From the NCBI GenBank assembly GCA_015056865.1, contig SVFM01000012.1:1-64000 (forward strand): 64,000 bases of DNA, given 5' to 3'. The position numbers and the translations under genes were made by a program. This document shows, piece after piece, positions 33,645-43,201 of the stretch. The notes under the pieces are model-generated. The model did no database searches. It worked only from the letters and a program-made list of their open reading frames with translations, and was not told the DNA's origin. Origin of the DNA: Lachnospiraceae bacterium. Lineage in GTDB: Bacteria > Bacillota > Clostridia > Lachnospirales > Lachnospiraceae. The first letter of the stretch is position 1; each line of letters begins with the position of its first letter.

Positions 33645-35057
33645 TTAAACAATTCGCATTTTCTTTACCATTGCAACAAAATCTCTATTATTTCTGGTCT
33701 TTGCAAACATATCTAAGATCCGATCAGCCGCTTCGTCGGCCTTCATACCATTGAGAGACTTGCGGATAATGTTGATCGCCTCCAGTTCCTCCGGATTCAA
33801 AAGCAGATCTTCTCTTCTGGTACCGGACTTTTGAATATCGATGGCAGGGAAGATGCGTTTCTCGGAGAGCTTACGATCCAGCACGATCTCCATGTTACCG
33901 GTTCCCTTAAATTCCTCATACACCACATCATCCATCTTACTTCCTGTATCCACCAAAGCAGTGGCCAGAATGGTCAAGCTGCCTCCCTCACGCATATTAC
34001 GGGCAGCACCAAAGAAACGCTTGGGCATATGCAGGGCTGCCGGATCCAGACCACCGGACAAGGTCCTGCCGCTGGGAGGCACCACCTGGTTGTAAGCCCG
34101 GGTCAGTCTGGTAATGCTGTCCAGCAAGATCACCACGTCATGACCATGCTCTACCAATCTCTTGGCCCTCTCGATCACCATCTCAGACACCCGCTTGTGA
34201 TGTTCCGGCAGTTCGTCAAAGGTAGAGTAGATCACTTCCACGTTGGGCCCCTGGATCGCCTCCTTCATATCTGTCACTTCCTCAGGGCGCTCATCAATGA
34301 GCAGGATCAGCATATGCATCTGGGGCGCATTCTTAAGGATAGATCCGGCAACTTCCTTTAACAAAGTTGTCTTACCTGCTTTGGGAGGGGATACGATCAT
34401 ACCTCTCTGTCCCTTACCCACAGGGCTGATCAGATCCATTACCCGCATGGCTACACTGCAGCCTGCAGTCTCCAAAGGAATCCTCTCATTGGGGAAGATG
34501 GGGGTCTTGTCCTCAAAGTTCTTGCGGCGCATAGCCTCTTCCACGGTATAGCCATTGATACTCTTCATGTACAGCAGGGCACTGAACTTCTCCTGCATGG
34601 TCTTGGTTCTCTTATTTCCCACCAGCACATCACCGGTCTTTAATCCAAAACGACGGATCTGGCTGGGTGCCACATAGACATCATTGTCACCGGGCATGTA
34701 ATTGGCACAGCGGATAAAACCATATCCGTCGGGCATAACTTCCAAAATACCGTTGGCCTCCTGACCACTGTCCAATTCCGGCGGAAAAGAACTTGCATCA
34801 TAAACCGCGTTCCGGTCCACAACAGGCGCCGGCCTTTGTTGTTCCTGTCTAGGTTGTTCCTGCCTGGGCTGTTCCTGCTCCGGTTTGGCATCCACAGGCT
34901 GTTCCTTTGCACTTCTTGCTGCCTTGTCCTTTTCATCCTCTGCCAGCATGGCTTCCACAACCTCACTCTTTTTCATGGTGGAAACGCCCTTTATTCCTCT
35001 TGCCTTTGCAATTTCTTTCAAATCTGCCAAAGCCAGAGATTCATACTTTTCTCTCAT
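33645..35057 (-). CDS. rho: Transcription termination factor Rho
   Basis: The 470-residue Rho hexameric RNA helicase has an N-terminal Rho_N segment ([17 protein letters not shown]), then a Gln/Pro/Glu-rich linker of about 40 residues (repeated EQPRQEQ). The RNA-binding cold-shock-like domain ([15 protein letters not shown]) and the ATPase with Walker A in [13 protein letters not shown] and [15 protein letters not shown] follow. It ends transcription at unstructured C-rich sites. ATG 35057 follows AGGAGG. The low-complexity linker is common in Firmicutes-type Rho. Confidence 0.97.
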   Translation of the reverse strand: MREKYESLALADLKEIAKARGIKGVSTMKKSEVVEAMLAEDEKDKAARSAKEQPVDAKPEQEQPRQEQPRQEQQRPAPVVDRNAVYDASSFPPELDSGQEANGILEVMPDGYGFIRCANYMPGDNDVYVAPSQIRRFGLKTGDVLVGNKRTKTMQEKFSALLYMKSINGYTVEEAMRRKNFEDKTPIFPNERIPLETAGCSVAMRVMDLISPVGKGQRGMIVSPPKAGKTTLLKEVAGSILKNAPQMHMLILLIDERPEEVTDMKEAIQGPNVEVIYSTFDELPEHHKRVSEMVIERAKRLVEHGHDVVILLDSITRLTRAYNQVVPPSGRTLSGGLDPAALHMPKRFFGAARNMREGGSLTILATALVDTGSKMDDVVYEEFKGTGNMEIVLDRKLSEKRIFPAIDIQKSGTRREDLLLNPEELEAINIIRKSLNGMKADEAADRILDMFAKTRNNRDFVAMVKKMRIV

Positions 35058-35269
35058 ATATTCCTCCTGAATATTTATTTCTCTCAAATTTTTCTATTTC
35101 ACTACGCGGGATTTCATACAGGATACCTGTGAAATGAATTTCTGAATGTCACTGTGTATTATTATATAATAAAATTTCCAAAATAGAAAGTACTTTTTGT
35201 TTTTTCTCTATTGCAGATGCTCCAAAAATCAGATATGATATTACTGCAACGAAAATGAGGTGATTATAA

Positions 35270-36223
35270 ATGGAAAAACCTTATTATTCTCTGGACAAGT
35301 ATTTCAAAGGCATCTACGGGGAAAAATGTTATAAGATCGCTATCGATGCCGGGCTCTCCTGCCCCAATCGGGATGGGACCATCGGCTATGGCGGCTGTAC
35401 CTTTTGCAGCGCAGGCGGTAGCGGCGATTTTGCTGTTTCCAGAGCTGTGGGCTCTATTCAGGATCAGATCGATGCAGGCCTGGCTCTTTTTGGAGACAAG
35501 AAAACCGGCAATCGTTTTGTTGCCTACTATCAAGCATACACAAACACTTATGGTAAACCTTCCCTGTTAGAACAAATATACAGGGAAGGTTTGTCGCATC
35601 CTCAGATCATGGGAATCTCCATTGCCACCAGGCCGGACTGCCTTTCTTTTGAAATTTTAGATTTGCTGGACCGCCTGCGCAGAGAATACGCGCCTAAATT
35701 TATCTGGATCGAACTGGGACTTCAGACCTGCCATGAACGCACTGCCAGACTGATCAACAGGGGCTATCCCCTGTCAGTGTTTGAACAGGCCATGAGGGCG
35801 CTGCGAGAGCAATCCATTCCCACTATCGTGCACGTCATATTGGGCCTTCCCGGAGAAACCCCTGAAGATATGTATGCAACGGTTTCTTATCTGAATGCTT
35901 TTCAACCGTTTGGTATCAAACTGCAATTGCTCCATATTTTAAAAGGTACCGGGCTGGCACTGGACTATGAGCAGCACTCGCCGGATCTGCACATTATGGA
36001 GCTGCAGGAATATATCCATGTTCTGATCCATTGTCTGGAACTTCTGGATCCCGGCATCATCATACACCGACTGACCGGTGATGGCCCCAAGGATTTGCTG
36101 CTGGCTCCCCTTTGGAGCCTGAACAAGAGAAAGGTTCTGAATACTCTGCACCAAACATTAAAAGACCAAAAAACTTATCAAGGAAGGTGTTATCATTATG
36201 CAGGATCCATTGACTCTCTATAA
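35270..36223 (+). CDS. TIGR01212-family radical SAM protein (YhcC-like)
   Basis: The 317-residue protein starts PYYSLDKYFKGIYGEKCYKI and has the family's long-spaced radical SAM cysteines: CPNRDGTIGYGGCTFC (CxxxxxxxxxxxxCxxC). SIATRPDCLS and WIELGLQT follow, with VHVILGLPGET. This family (YhcC/TIGR01212) is widespread, but its substrate is not established; a tRNA or central-metabolism role has been suggested for relatives. GAGGTG precedes the ATG. It overlaps the DUF4364 gene by 26 nt. Confidence 0.9.
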   Translation: MEKPYYSLDKYFKGIYGEKCYKIAIDAGLSCPNRDGTIGYGGCTFCSAGGSGDFAVSRAVGSIQDQIDAGLALFGDKKTGNRFVAYYQAYTNTYGKPSLLEQIYREGLSHPQIMGISIATRPDCLSFEILDLLDRLRREYAPKFIWIELGLQTCHERTARLINRGYPLSVFEQAMRALREQSIPTIVHVILGLPGETPEDMYATVSYLNAFQPFGIKLQLLHILKGTGLALDYEQHSPDLHIMELQEYIHVLIHCLELLDPGIIIHRLTGDGPKDLLLAPLWSLNKRKVLNTLHQTLKDQKTYQGRCYHYAGSIDSL

Positions 36224-36710
36224 ATTGATCGTTCTATACATGCTGGACCGGGCGGACTTCCCTCTGACCAAATCCCAGATCAGCAATTTTATACTGGAAA
36301 AAGAATACACCAACTTTCTGACGCTGCAACAGGTCATTTCCGAGCTGATCGACACCGAGTTGCTTGCCGCTCAGACCATGCCCGGACGCACCCACCTTAC
36401 CATCACCGAAGAAGGCCGGGAAACCTTGAATTTTTTTGAAAACCGTATCAGTGATGCCATCAAGGCTGATATCCATGCCTACTTTAAAGAGCATGAAATG
36501 ACCATGCGAAGTGAAACTTCCGTAACCGGAAATTATTATAAATCCACCAGCGGCGAATACGAAGCCCATCTGACAGCCAAGGACCGGGGCATCACTCTGG
36601 TAGACATTACCCTGTCCGTGCCCGTGGAAGAAATGGCCGCTTCCATCTGTGACAAGTGGCAGCAAAAAAATGAAGAGATTTATCAATATCTGATTGAGAA
36701 GCTATTTTAG
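36198..36710 (+). CDS. DUF4364 family protein
   Basis: The 170-residue protein begins QDPLTLYKLIVLYMLDRADFP and SKSQISNFILEKEYTNFLT-like winged-helix segments (about 1-75), followed by an alpha/beta domain. DUF4364 proteins are Clostridia-specific and look like DNA-binding regulators of the PadR or MarR shape, without known targets. AAGGAAGGTG precedes the ATG, within the radical SAM gene, so the two genes are coupled. Confidence 0.85.
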   Translation: MQDPLTLYKLIVLYMLDRADFPLTKSQISNFILEKEYTNFLTLQQVISELIDTELLAAQTMPGRTHLTITEEGRETLNFFENRISDAIKADIHAYFKEHEMTMRSETSVTGNYYKSTSGEYEAHLTAKDRGITLVDITLSVPVEEMAASICDKWQQKNEEIYQYLIEKLF

Positions 36711-36715
36711 CGCAA

Positions 36716-36757
36716 AGAGAACCGGCCCCGGTAATGCGGCTGGTTCTCATCTTTTTA
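36716..36757. terminator. Bidirectional terminator between DUF4364 and nitrilase-GDPD genes
   Basis: GAGAACCGGCC and GCGGCTGGTTCTC form an imperfect stem followed by ATCTTTTT on the plus strand and by CTTTGCGC on the minus strand. It serves two convergent genes. Confidence 0.65.
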
Positions 36758-36770
36758 AGACTATTTCTTT

Positions 36771-38360
36771 TTACTTCAATATCTGGGATACCAGATTATA
36801 ATCATTGGTCAATATGGTATCCATCCCCATGTCCAAAAACATACGGGCCTCAGCCGGATCATCCGCCCAAAACACATTACAGATGATTCCATGGGCATGG
36901 GCCTTGTCTATCATCTCCTGATTCACATAGGGCTTAAAGAACTGCACCTTCTGTGCGCCCAGTGCAATGGCCCTGTCAACAATAGCCCAATTTCTGTTAA
37001 AATCATGCCCTACGCAAATACTGATGTCCGGGGCATACTCCTGAAACATTTGAATATCTTCATCCCGTTCCAACATGAAATAAACATGTCTGGAGCAATC
37101 ATATCTGCGTACCAAATCCACAATCTTCTTCATATCCTCCGGGTCATATAACTGGCCCTTTGGTTTTACATGCACATTCATAATGGTGTGACCGCCAAAT
37201 TTCTGCAGGATCTCCTCAAAGGTCACAATCCGAAGTCCTGCAAACTTTGCCCCAAACTTCGCCCCAAAATCCAGTTTCTTTAATTCCTCGTAGGTATGAT
37301 CATAAACCTTTCCCTCTCCATCACTAACCCGCTCCAAAGTGGCATCATGGCAGGATACGATCACACCGTCCTTTGTAGGCCAGAGATCAAACTCTATTTC
37401 CTCTGCTCCCAAAGCAATGGCTGCCCCAAAGGCGGGCATACTGTTTTCCGGTGCTATGGTGTTAAATCCTCTGTGTGCACAGATGCGGGGATATTTCATC
37501 TGATCCTCAAAGGGAACTATGGCACTGCCGCTGTTTCGATATTGCCAAGGCTTTCGCCCGTATTCAATATACTCATAGTGTGATGCCGGTAGATTCCCAT
37601 AACCGGCAGGCTTATAATATTTATCTGCAGGATCAAACTCCACCTCCGCCCTGCCAAATCGCCCTTTCATATTCTCTAAGACTTTGCCTCGGGGCGATAC
37701 CACCATACTGGCTCCGCAGATGTCCGAATCTTCAGCAAAACTTACCGAAGAGCGGATCACGTAGGAGTTGGTATTGTAGGCCAGGAAGCGGCACATGGTC
37801 TCGATGGCATCATGGGTGTCACTTCTCTGCAGTGAGCAGCCGATGATAATGTCCACCTTATTTCTGGCAATATTGGCAAAGGCCTCATAAAAATAAAAAT
37901 CATAGCAAGTCAGGAAACCATACCGCAGTCCCTCAATCTCTAATACATAGGGCTGGGAACACTCCAAGGTATACTCGACCTCCTGCTTTAACACCTCTGC
38001 CTCCAGCGGAGGCAGGTGCTTTTTGTAGTACTTGCCGATCAGTTTGCCGGTTCTGTCATAGGCATACGTGGTATTTCTATATCCGTTATCTTCTTTGCTT
38101 AGCGCATTTACAAAAACAATAGCTCTGCATCTTTTGGCCGTACTTACACATTTTTCAAGCAGGGCATCAATATATCTGTCATGATAAAAAAGCGTTTCTT
38201 CCAGAGTCTGCGTAACGCAGGGCACATCACTGTACTCCGGAAGGACGATCAGATCCAATGACTCGTCACATTGATCCAGCTGTTCCATTTTGTACGCAAA
38301 ACAGGTGTCTGACAGAGACGTGTCACGAGAATAAGGTGGTTGGATTATACAGGCTTTCAT
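36771..38360 (-). CDS. Nitrilase-superfamily amidohydrolase fused to a glycerophosphodiester phosphodiesterase
   Basis: The 529-residue protein joins two enzymes. Residues 1-270 are a carbon-nitrogen hydrolase with the Glu-Lys-Cys triad at Glu42 (LPEYSDV), Lys114 (KYYKKHLPP) and Cys152 (LTCYDFYF). Residues 290-529 are a GDPD-type phosphodiesterase with ICAHRGFNTIAPENSMPAF (His296, Glu305), EIEFDLWPTKDGVIVSCHD and the late TNDYNL. Nitrilase-type domains cleave amides; GDPD releases alcohols from glycerophosphodiesters. The fusion suggests sequential action on one compound, for example an N-acyl-ethanolamine-type glycerophospholipid headgroup, which is inference. It is divergent from a LysR gene that probably controls it. 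No signal peptide. Confidence 0.85.
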   Translation of the reverse strand: MKACIIQPPYSRDTSLSDTCFAYKMEQLDQCDESLDLIVLPEYSDVPCVTQTLEETLFYHDRYIDALLEKCVSTAKRCRAIVFVNALSKEDNGYRNTTYAYDRTGKLIGKYYKKHLPPLEAEVLKQEVEYTLECSQPYVLEIEGLRYGFLTCYDFYFYEAFANIARNKVDIIIGCSLQRSDTHDAIETMCRFLAYNTNSYVIRSSVSFAEDSDICGASMVVSPRGKVLENMKGRFGRAEVEFDPADKYYKPAGYGNLPASHYEYIEYGRKPWQYRNSGSAIVPFEDQMKYPRICAHRGFNTIAPENSMPAFGAAIALGAEEIEFDLWPTKDGVIVSCHDATLERVSDGEGKVYDHTYEELKKLDFGAKFGAKFAGLRIVTFEEILQKFGGHTIMNVHVKPKGQLYDPEDMKKIVDLVRRYDCSRHVYFMLERDEDIQMFQEYAPDISICVGHDFNRNWAIVDRAIALGAQKVQFFKPYVNQEMIDKAHAHGIICNVFWADDPAEARMFLDMGMDTILTNDYNLVSQILK

Positions 38361-38477
38361 GAGATACCTCCTAAGTTTTCTTTTATTGTAGCATACCTAA
38401 AAATAATATAAACAACCAAAATATATACTATTGCCATAACTTTTTTTATATGGTACTTTGAAAAAGGAGGTGTTTTC

Positions 38478-39335
38478 ATGAATCTATTGCAATTGAGATA
38501 TTTTTGCGATACGGCACAAAGCCAAAGTATAGCCAAAACCGCAGAAAAACATATGGTTCCTGCTTCTTGTGTGTCCGCTTCCATCAAGAGACTGGAAATT
38601 GAGCTAGGCACAAACCTGTTTGACAGATCTTCAAACAAACTAATCCTTAACGCCAAAGGAAAGTTATTTGCAAATGAACTGCAGATTGCTTTTGACCGAA
38701 TTGATGGTGCTCAAAAAAAATTGGAAACCTTGGACAAAGAAATTCCCCAGATTAGATTATTAGTGCGTGCCAGGCCCAAATGGATAGCTGAGCTGATCAT
38801 AGAATACAGAACCTTAAATCCAGAAGTTAATTTTATTGTATCCAATGATTATACTCTGAAAAATATTGACGATTATGATATTGTTATTGATGAACAACAA
38901 GACAAATATAATGGTTGGAAAAATTTTCTGCTCAGCGTGGAAATGCTTTGCATTAAAGCCGCATCCCATAGTAAATTGGGAGGAAGAGAGCTTACTTTCG
39001 AGCAATTGAAAGAAGAAGTATTTATTCTACCAAGCAGAGGCAATGGCATGCGCAACCGTTATGAGCTCCTCTGCAAGGAGAAGGGCATTACACCTAAAGT
39101 CGCTATTGAATGCAATGACCGACAGCTCTTACAGTATTACGTGCAATCGGGCATCGGGCTTACGATCGGTGCATATCGAGCTTTAAACGATAACACGCAA
39201 AATGCCATTTGTCCTCTGACTGTTGTTGATTTTAATGAGACACAAAATGTCTATGTATTCTACAAAAATTATGAAAACAAAAATCTTGCTTTAAAGGATT
39301 TTTGCGATTTTTTATATACAAAAAAATATATCTAA
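38478..39335 (+). CDS. LysR-family transcriptional regulator
   Basis: The 285-residue regulator has a LysR-type N-terminal HTH (MNLLQLRYFCDTAQSQSIAKTA with ASCVSASIKRLEIELG) and an effector-binding domain. AAAAAGGAGG precedes the ATG. It is divergent from the nitrilase-GDPD gene with 117 bp between them, so that gene is the likely target. It converges with rarA, the two stops overlapping by 4 nt. Confidence 0.9.
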   Translation: MNLLQLRYFCDTAQSQSIAKTAEKHMVPASCVSASIKRLEIELGTNLFDRSSNKLILNAKGKLFANELQIAFDRIDGAQKKLETLDKEIPQIRLLVRARPKWIAELIIEYRTLNPEVNFIVSNDYTLKNIDDYDIVIDEQQDKYNGWKNFLLSVEMLCIKAASHSKLGGRELTFEQLKEEVFILPSRGNGMRNRYELLCKEKGITPKVAIECNDRQLLQYYVQSGIGLTIGAYRALNDNTQNAICPLTVVDFNETQNVYVFYKNYENKNLALKDFCDFLYTKKYI

Positions 39336-40654
39336 CACCCCTCCTTCAGCTTTTTCATATGCTCCTTTATCTTGACCTCATAGCCGTTTCCGGAGGGTCG
39401 ATAGAACTCCCTGCCGCTTAGCTCGTAGGGCAGATACTGCTGCTCCACATAGTGGTTCGGATAATCGTGGGCGTATTTGTAACCTGTGCCTCGTCCCAGC
39501 TTGGCTGCACCCTTATAATGAGCATCCTGAAGATGTGCCGGTATGGGCAGATTGCCGGTCTCCTGTACTGCTGCAGCCGCCTCAAAAATGGCATTGTAGG
39601 CAGAATTGCTTTTGGGCGCAGTGGCCACATAGGCCGCTGCCTGAGACAAAATGATCTGAGCCTCTGGCATACCGATGCGCTCCACCGCCATAGAGGCATT
39701 GGTAGCCACCACCAGAGCCATGGGATCTGCATTGCCCACGTCCTCTGCCGCACAGATCATGATCCGTCTGGCGATGAAGGTCACACTTTCTCCTGCTGAA
39801 AGCATCCGAGCAAGGTAGTATACTGCCGCATCCGGGTCAGATCCCCGCATGCTTTTGATAAATGCAGATATGGTATCATAATGGCTGTCACCGTTTTTGT
39901 CATAGCGCATGACCCGCTTCTGAATACATTCCTGGGCCACTTCCATGGTAATGTGTATCCTGCCGTCTTCACTCTTTGGTGTAGTCATGATGCCCAGCTC
40001 TATGGCATTCAGAGCATGTCTGGCATCTCCGCCGGAAAGCTCTGCCAAAAATTCCAGAGCATCTTCCTCTATACAGGCTCCGTATATCCCCAACCCCTTA
40101 TCCGTATCATATACCGCCTTATGAAGCAGGGCCTTGATGTCCTCCTTTTCCAGGGGCTTTAACTCAAAAACGATGGAACGGGAAATGAGCGCACCATTCA
40201 CCTCAAAATAGGGATTTTCCGTGGTGGCACCGATCAGGATCACGGTGCCGTCCTCCACAAAAGGAAGCAAATAGTCCTGCTGCCCTTTGTTAAATCTATG
40301 GATCTCGTCGATAAACAAAATGGTGCGCTTATCATACATGGCCTGTAGCTGTTTCGCCTTTTCCACCACTTCCTCCATATCCTTCTTACCGGCTATGGTG
40401 GCATTGATCTGGGTAAATTCCGCACTGGTGGTATTGGCGATCACCTTGGCCAGGGTGGTCTTACCGGTGCCGGGAGGCCCGTAAAATATGATAGAACTAA
40501 GCTTGTCCGCCTTGATAGCCCGATAGAGCAGCTTATCCTTGCCGATGATGTGCTGCTGCCCTACCACCTCTTCCAGGGTGGTGGGGCGCATGCGTGCCGC
40601 CAGGGGAGATTCCTTCTCCATATTGGTACTTCTCATGTATTCAAATAAATCCAT
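39332..40654 (-). CDS. rarA: Replication-associated recombination protein A
   Basis: The 440-residue AAA+ ATPase is of the RarA/MgsA/WRNIP1 family, related to the clamp loader. It begins SPLAARMRPTTLEEVVGQQHI, has Walker [18 protein letters not shown], Walker B TILFIDEIHRFNK, sensor 1 IGATTENPYFEVN and the C-terminal HDYPNHYVEQQYLP. It acts at stalled replication forks. ATG 40654 (MDLFEYMR) is the family start; the frame is open to 40720. Confidence 0.95.
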   Translation of the reverse strand: MDLFEYMRSTNMEKESPLAARMRPTTLEEVVGQQHIIGKDKLLYRAIKADKLSSIIFYGPPGTGKTTLAKVIANTTSAEFTQINATIAGKKDMEEVVEKAKQLQAMYDKRTILFIDEIHRFNKGQQDYLLPFVEDGTVILIGATTENPYFEVNGALISRSIVFELKPLEKEDIKALLHKAVYDTDKGLGIYGACIEEDALEFLAELSGGDARHALNAIELGIMTTPKSEDGRIHITMEVAQECIQKRVMRYDKNGDSHYDTISAFIKSMRGSDPDAAVYYLARMLSAGESVTFIARRIMICAAEDVGNADPMALVVATNASMAVERIGMPEAQIILSQAAAYVATAPKSNSAYNAIFEAAAAVQETGNLPIPAHLQDAHYKGAAKLGRGTGYKYAHDYPNHYVEQQYLPYELSGREFYRPSGNGYEVKIKEHMKKLKEGC

Positions 40655-40723
40655 GTGTTTCTCACTTTCTAAAAACATTTTCTGATAATAGTATATCATT
40701 AACCTGCAGGATTTCAACAAAAG

Positions 40724-40752
40724 AATCCATTAAGTGTTTTACCTAATGGATT
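40724..40752 (-). terminator. Terminator of the toxin-antitoxin operon
   Basis: AATCCATTA (40724-40732) pairs with TAATGGATT (40744-40752); on the minus strand CTTTTGTTG follows. It lies downstream of the antitoxin gene. Confidence 0.6.
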
Positions 40753-40786
40753 TGTATATCTTGTATATGCCTTCACCCTTACGACG

Positions 40787-41812
40787 TTAATCCATAGACA
40801 GGTCCTTAGCATACCTAAAAGAAATCACGTCCCCTTGTTCAGTTTCCTTGTAAGCTCTCTCCCCATGCATACGATGCACAATCTGCTCTCTGGTATCTTT
40901 TCCGCAATTCCGGATAATGGTATCCAATATCGCTTTGTCCTCAATGGACAAAACCGCATATTCCTTGTCTGGTGTTTCCAAAAAATGATACCCGTTCCCA
41001 TCCGGAAATTCGCTTTCCTCATAGGTAATCCCCTTCAAATCGATCAATGATTTATGCGCCACAGGAACTGCCCCCATGGGAAGTGCCGTATAAACCAGTC
41101 CCATCATAGATTCTCCATATCTCTTATACGAAAGGTTATCCGCATACCACAGTAACTTCATCAGTTTCACTTTATACAAATAAAGAATCTCCGGCGAATT
41201 GGCTAAATATCTGATCACATCAACAACCTTATCCAGGTTTAATTTGGTACCTCCACACGAGTCTTTATCTCCCTCATATCTCACGTACTGTGCCAAAATA
41301 GCCTTTCGTAAGTAATCGTCCTGTTTATCTTCGTAAACATTTGCAACAACAGCATAATATTTTTTAAATGCATTCAGTGAAACCCGCTCTTTTCCTTGCA
41401 TCAACAGTTCTAAAAACCATTCCGGGTCACTGTCTATTTTTCTCAAAATATAATCATGGGCCATATCCTGCACCTGATGACTCTCGTATCTGGTTATCGT
41501 TTTTCCTCCCCACCCTAAAAGACTCGAAAGATCTTTTTGACTTATTCCATACTTAGTTCGAATACTGCTTATTTGCGTAGAAGTAAGCAGATGATTCAAC
41601 TTTCTGTATGCATCCTTCATTGCTGTGTCATTTTGAGAAATCATTTCCTCCAAAGCAATGTACTCATCTGCATTCTCACAATATTCGTATTCGGCCGTAT
41701 AATCCACTTCTACTCCTTTAAATCTAGTGTGTTCCTGCACATGAACAACTTGTACCTCATGTTCTTCCATACAACATAAGCATAACTTTTTCACCTTACT
41801 AATCACCTTCAT
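40787..41812 (-). CDS. Panacea-domain antitoxin with MqsA/YgiT-like zinc and HTH domains
   Basis: This protein of about 341 residues has three parts. A short N-terminal Cys segment (KLCLCCMEEHEVQVV, about 10-25) resembles the zinc part of MqsA. An HTH at about 90-120 (TKYGISQKDLSSLLGWGGKTITRYE) is of the YgiT/Xre kind. A C-terminal Panacea (DUF4065/SocA) domain of about 120 residues starts VVDVIRYLANSPEIL and contains LMKLLWYADNLSYKRYG. Panacea domains act as adaptable antitoxins in many toxin-antitoxin pairs. The start is placed at ATG 41812, after GAGGTG, 8 nt downstream of the toxin stop. The toxin-first order and the palindromic operator support this role. Confidence 0.75.
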   Translation of the reverse strand: MKVISKVKKLCLCCMEEHEVQVVHVQEHTRFKGVEVDYTAEYEYCENADEYIALEEMISQNDTAMKDAYRKLNHLLTSTQISSIRTKYGISQKDLSSLLGWGGKTITRYESHQVQDMAHDYILRKIDSDPEWFLELLMQGKERVSLNAFKKYYAVVANVYEDKQDDYLRKAILAQYVRYEGDKDSCGGTKLNLDKVVDVIRYLANSPEILYLYKVKLMKLLWYADNLSYKRYGESMMGLVYTALPMGAVPVAHKSLIDLKGITYEESEFPDGNGYHFLETPDKEYAVLSIEDKAILDTIIRNCGKDTREQIVHRMHGERAYKETEQGDVISFRYAKDLSMD

Positions 41813-41820
41813 AGGACACC

Positions 41821-42261
41821 TCACTTTTGATATGGAAAACTTTCTTTCGCAAAAGGCTCTACCGCATAATGAAACGACATTACAAACGCAACATGACCCA
41901 CATATCCTGTCTGCGTCAAAAGTTCCACTCGAATCTTAATATAAATTTCTTCGCTTCCATTATAGATTTTTCCAAATTCTCTCATTTCACTCTTTTTTGG
42001 AAAACGATTATCCTTTACTGTCCGCAAGTAATTCTTTACTGTTAATGTTTTTAACTCACGCCTCAATACAACCTGAGGATCTTCATCAGGAAACACATGG
42101 GCTATTGTATATTGATTGGTGTATTTTTCGTCTCTGCTTTCATCAACTTTCCTCTTGGCTTGAAAAACCAACTTGGCTCCTGTGTCAAGTGCGTATCTTA
42201 ATCTGGTCAGATACTCATTTACCTCTTCTTTTGTCTCTATTCGGAAATTTTCCAAATCCAC
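41821..42261 (-). CDS. Candidate toxin paired with the Panacea antitoxin
   Basis: This 146-residue protein lacks an obvious family. Its end (REFGKIYNGSEEIYIKIRVEL followed by HVAFVMSFHYAVEPF) has the two-strand pattern seen in MqsR/RelE-type toxins, and the N-terminal half is a charged helical segment (TRLRYALDTGAKLVFQAKRKVDES). Position argues for the toxin role: it is the first gene of a two-gene operon with an MqsA/Panacea antitoxin. The promoter is a consensus site covered by a 22-bp palindrome. MqsR itself is shorter (about 98 residues) and toxin-first, as here. Mechanism unknown. Confidence 0.55.
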   Translation of the reverse strand: MDLENFRIETKEEVNEYLTRLRYALDTGAKLVFQAKRKVDESRDEKYTNQYTIAHVFPDEDPQVVLRRELKTLTVKNYLRTVKDNRFPKKSEMREFGKIYNGSEEIYIKIRVELLTQTGYVGHVAFVMSFHYAVEPFAKESFPYQK

Positions 42262-42313
42262 TCCTTTCTTCTCTTGTTCGCCTACCTATCCCCTTTTATA
42301 TATAGCCCCTTTT

Positions 42314-42335
42314 ACAGGTATCAATTGATACCTGT
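42314..42335 (-). promoter_or_regulatory. 22-bp perfect palindromic operator of the toxin-antitoxin operon
   Basis: The half-site ACAGGTATCAA is followed directly by its exact reverse complement. It abuts the -10 box and covers the expected transcription start, so binding by the antitoxin HTH would repress the operon. Confidence 0.8.
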
Positions 42336-42363
42336 ATTATACCACGCAAATATTCCGTGTCAA
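42336..42363 (-). promoter_or_regulatory. Consensus sigma-A promoter of the toxin-antitoxin operon
   Basis: On the minus strand TTGACA and TATAAT, both perfect, are 16 nt apart. The start of transcription would fall in the palindrome at 42314-42335. Confidence 0.85.
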
Positions 42364-42399
42364 TCCTGTAATTCTAAATTCTACATCCTCCCTTTTTAT

Positions 42400-43128
42400 T
42401 CACTCAAACAATATCTCTTCCACCGTCACAAACTCATACCCTTTTTCCAACAGTTCATCCACGATCTCAAGGGCTGCCGTCACACTGGATTTGTATTGAT
42501 CGTGCATCAATATAATATCATTCTCGCTGATGTCCACAACCACATTTTGTACAATGCCGGACACATCTGTTCTGCACCAATCAAGGGGATCCACATTCCA
42601 CAATACCGGTATCATATTCAGCTCCTGTTCCAACCGTTTATCCCAGCTGCCATAAGGCGGCCTGACGTAGATCACTTCCTGATCCGTGATTTCCTCCAAG
42701 ACCTCATTGGTCCGCACCAGCTCCTCCTTAAATTCCTCCAGGTTAGAGCTTCCCAGCTGCAGATGACTGTAGGTATGGTTGCCAATCATGTGCCCTTCTT
42801 CACTCATGCGTTTTATAATGTCCGGATGCAGGAGGGCATGTTCTCCGGTAACAAAAAACGTGGCTTTTACACCACGTTTTTTCAGCCCGTCCAGAAGCTG
42901 TTCTGTATAATAGGGGTGGGGACCGTCATCGAAGGTAAGGCAGATCTTCTTCACATCCTCTGTAACCGTTTCTTCAGAAATCTGAAAAACAGTTCCTGTA
43001 GCTCCGACGTTTGCCACATCTGCCTGTACCCCACTGTAAGCACCGTTTTGCCTCACTGCCGCACTCCACAAAAGGATCAGTGCCAATATCATATCCAACA
43101 AGATCAGACCTTTTATCCGTCTGCGCAT
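42400..43128 (-). CDS. Membrane-anchored polysaccharide deacetylase
   Basis: The 242-residue protein has an N-terminal membrane anchor (IKGLILLDMILALILLW) and a NodB-type carbohydrate esterase 4 domain: ICLTFDDGPHPYYTEQLLDGL (catalytic Asp and metal Asp), MIGNHTYSHLQL (metal His pair), YVRPPYGSWDKRL and IILMHDQYKSS. It likely removes acetyl groups from peptidoglycan or a wall polymer outside the membrane. No sporulation-specific tag could be read, though PdaA/PdaB-type enzymes share this layout. Confidence 0.9.
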   Translation of the reverse strand: MRRRIKGLILLDMILALILLWSAAVRQNGAYSGVQADVANVGATGTVFQISEETVTEDVKKICLTFDDGPHPYYTEQLLDGLKKRGVKATFFVTGEHALLHPDIIKRMSEEGHMIGNHTYSHLQLGSSNLEEFKEELVRTNEVLEEITDQEVIYVRPPYGSWDKRLEQELNMIPVLWNVDPLDWCRTDVSGIVQNVVVDISENDIILMHDQYKSSVTAALEIVDELLEKGYEFVTVEEILFE

Positions 43129-43201
43129 AATTCCCTGCCTGACAGAATCTTGTTATTATTATATGCGAGCAGCAAAACCGAGATTCCCCATGGGTGAAGC
43201 A

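Noticed and set aside
42274-43197. A 307-codon plus-strand ORF covering the deacetylase region
   Set aside because: It is antisense to a clear NodB-type deacetylase gene and crosses the toxin-antitoxin promoter; no protein-like features are seen.
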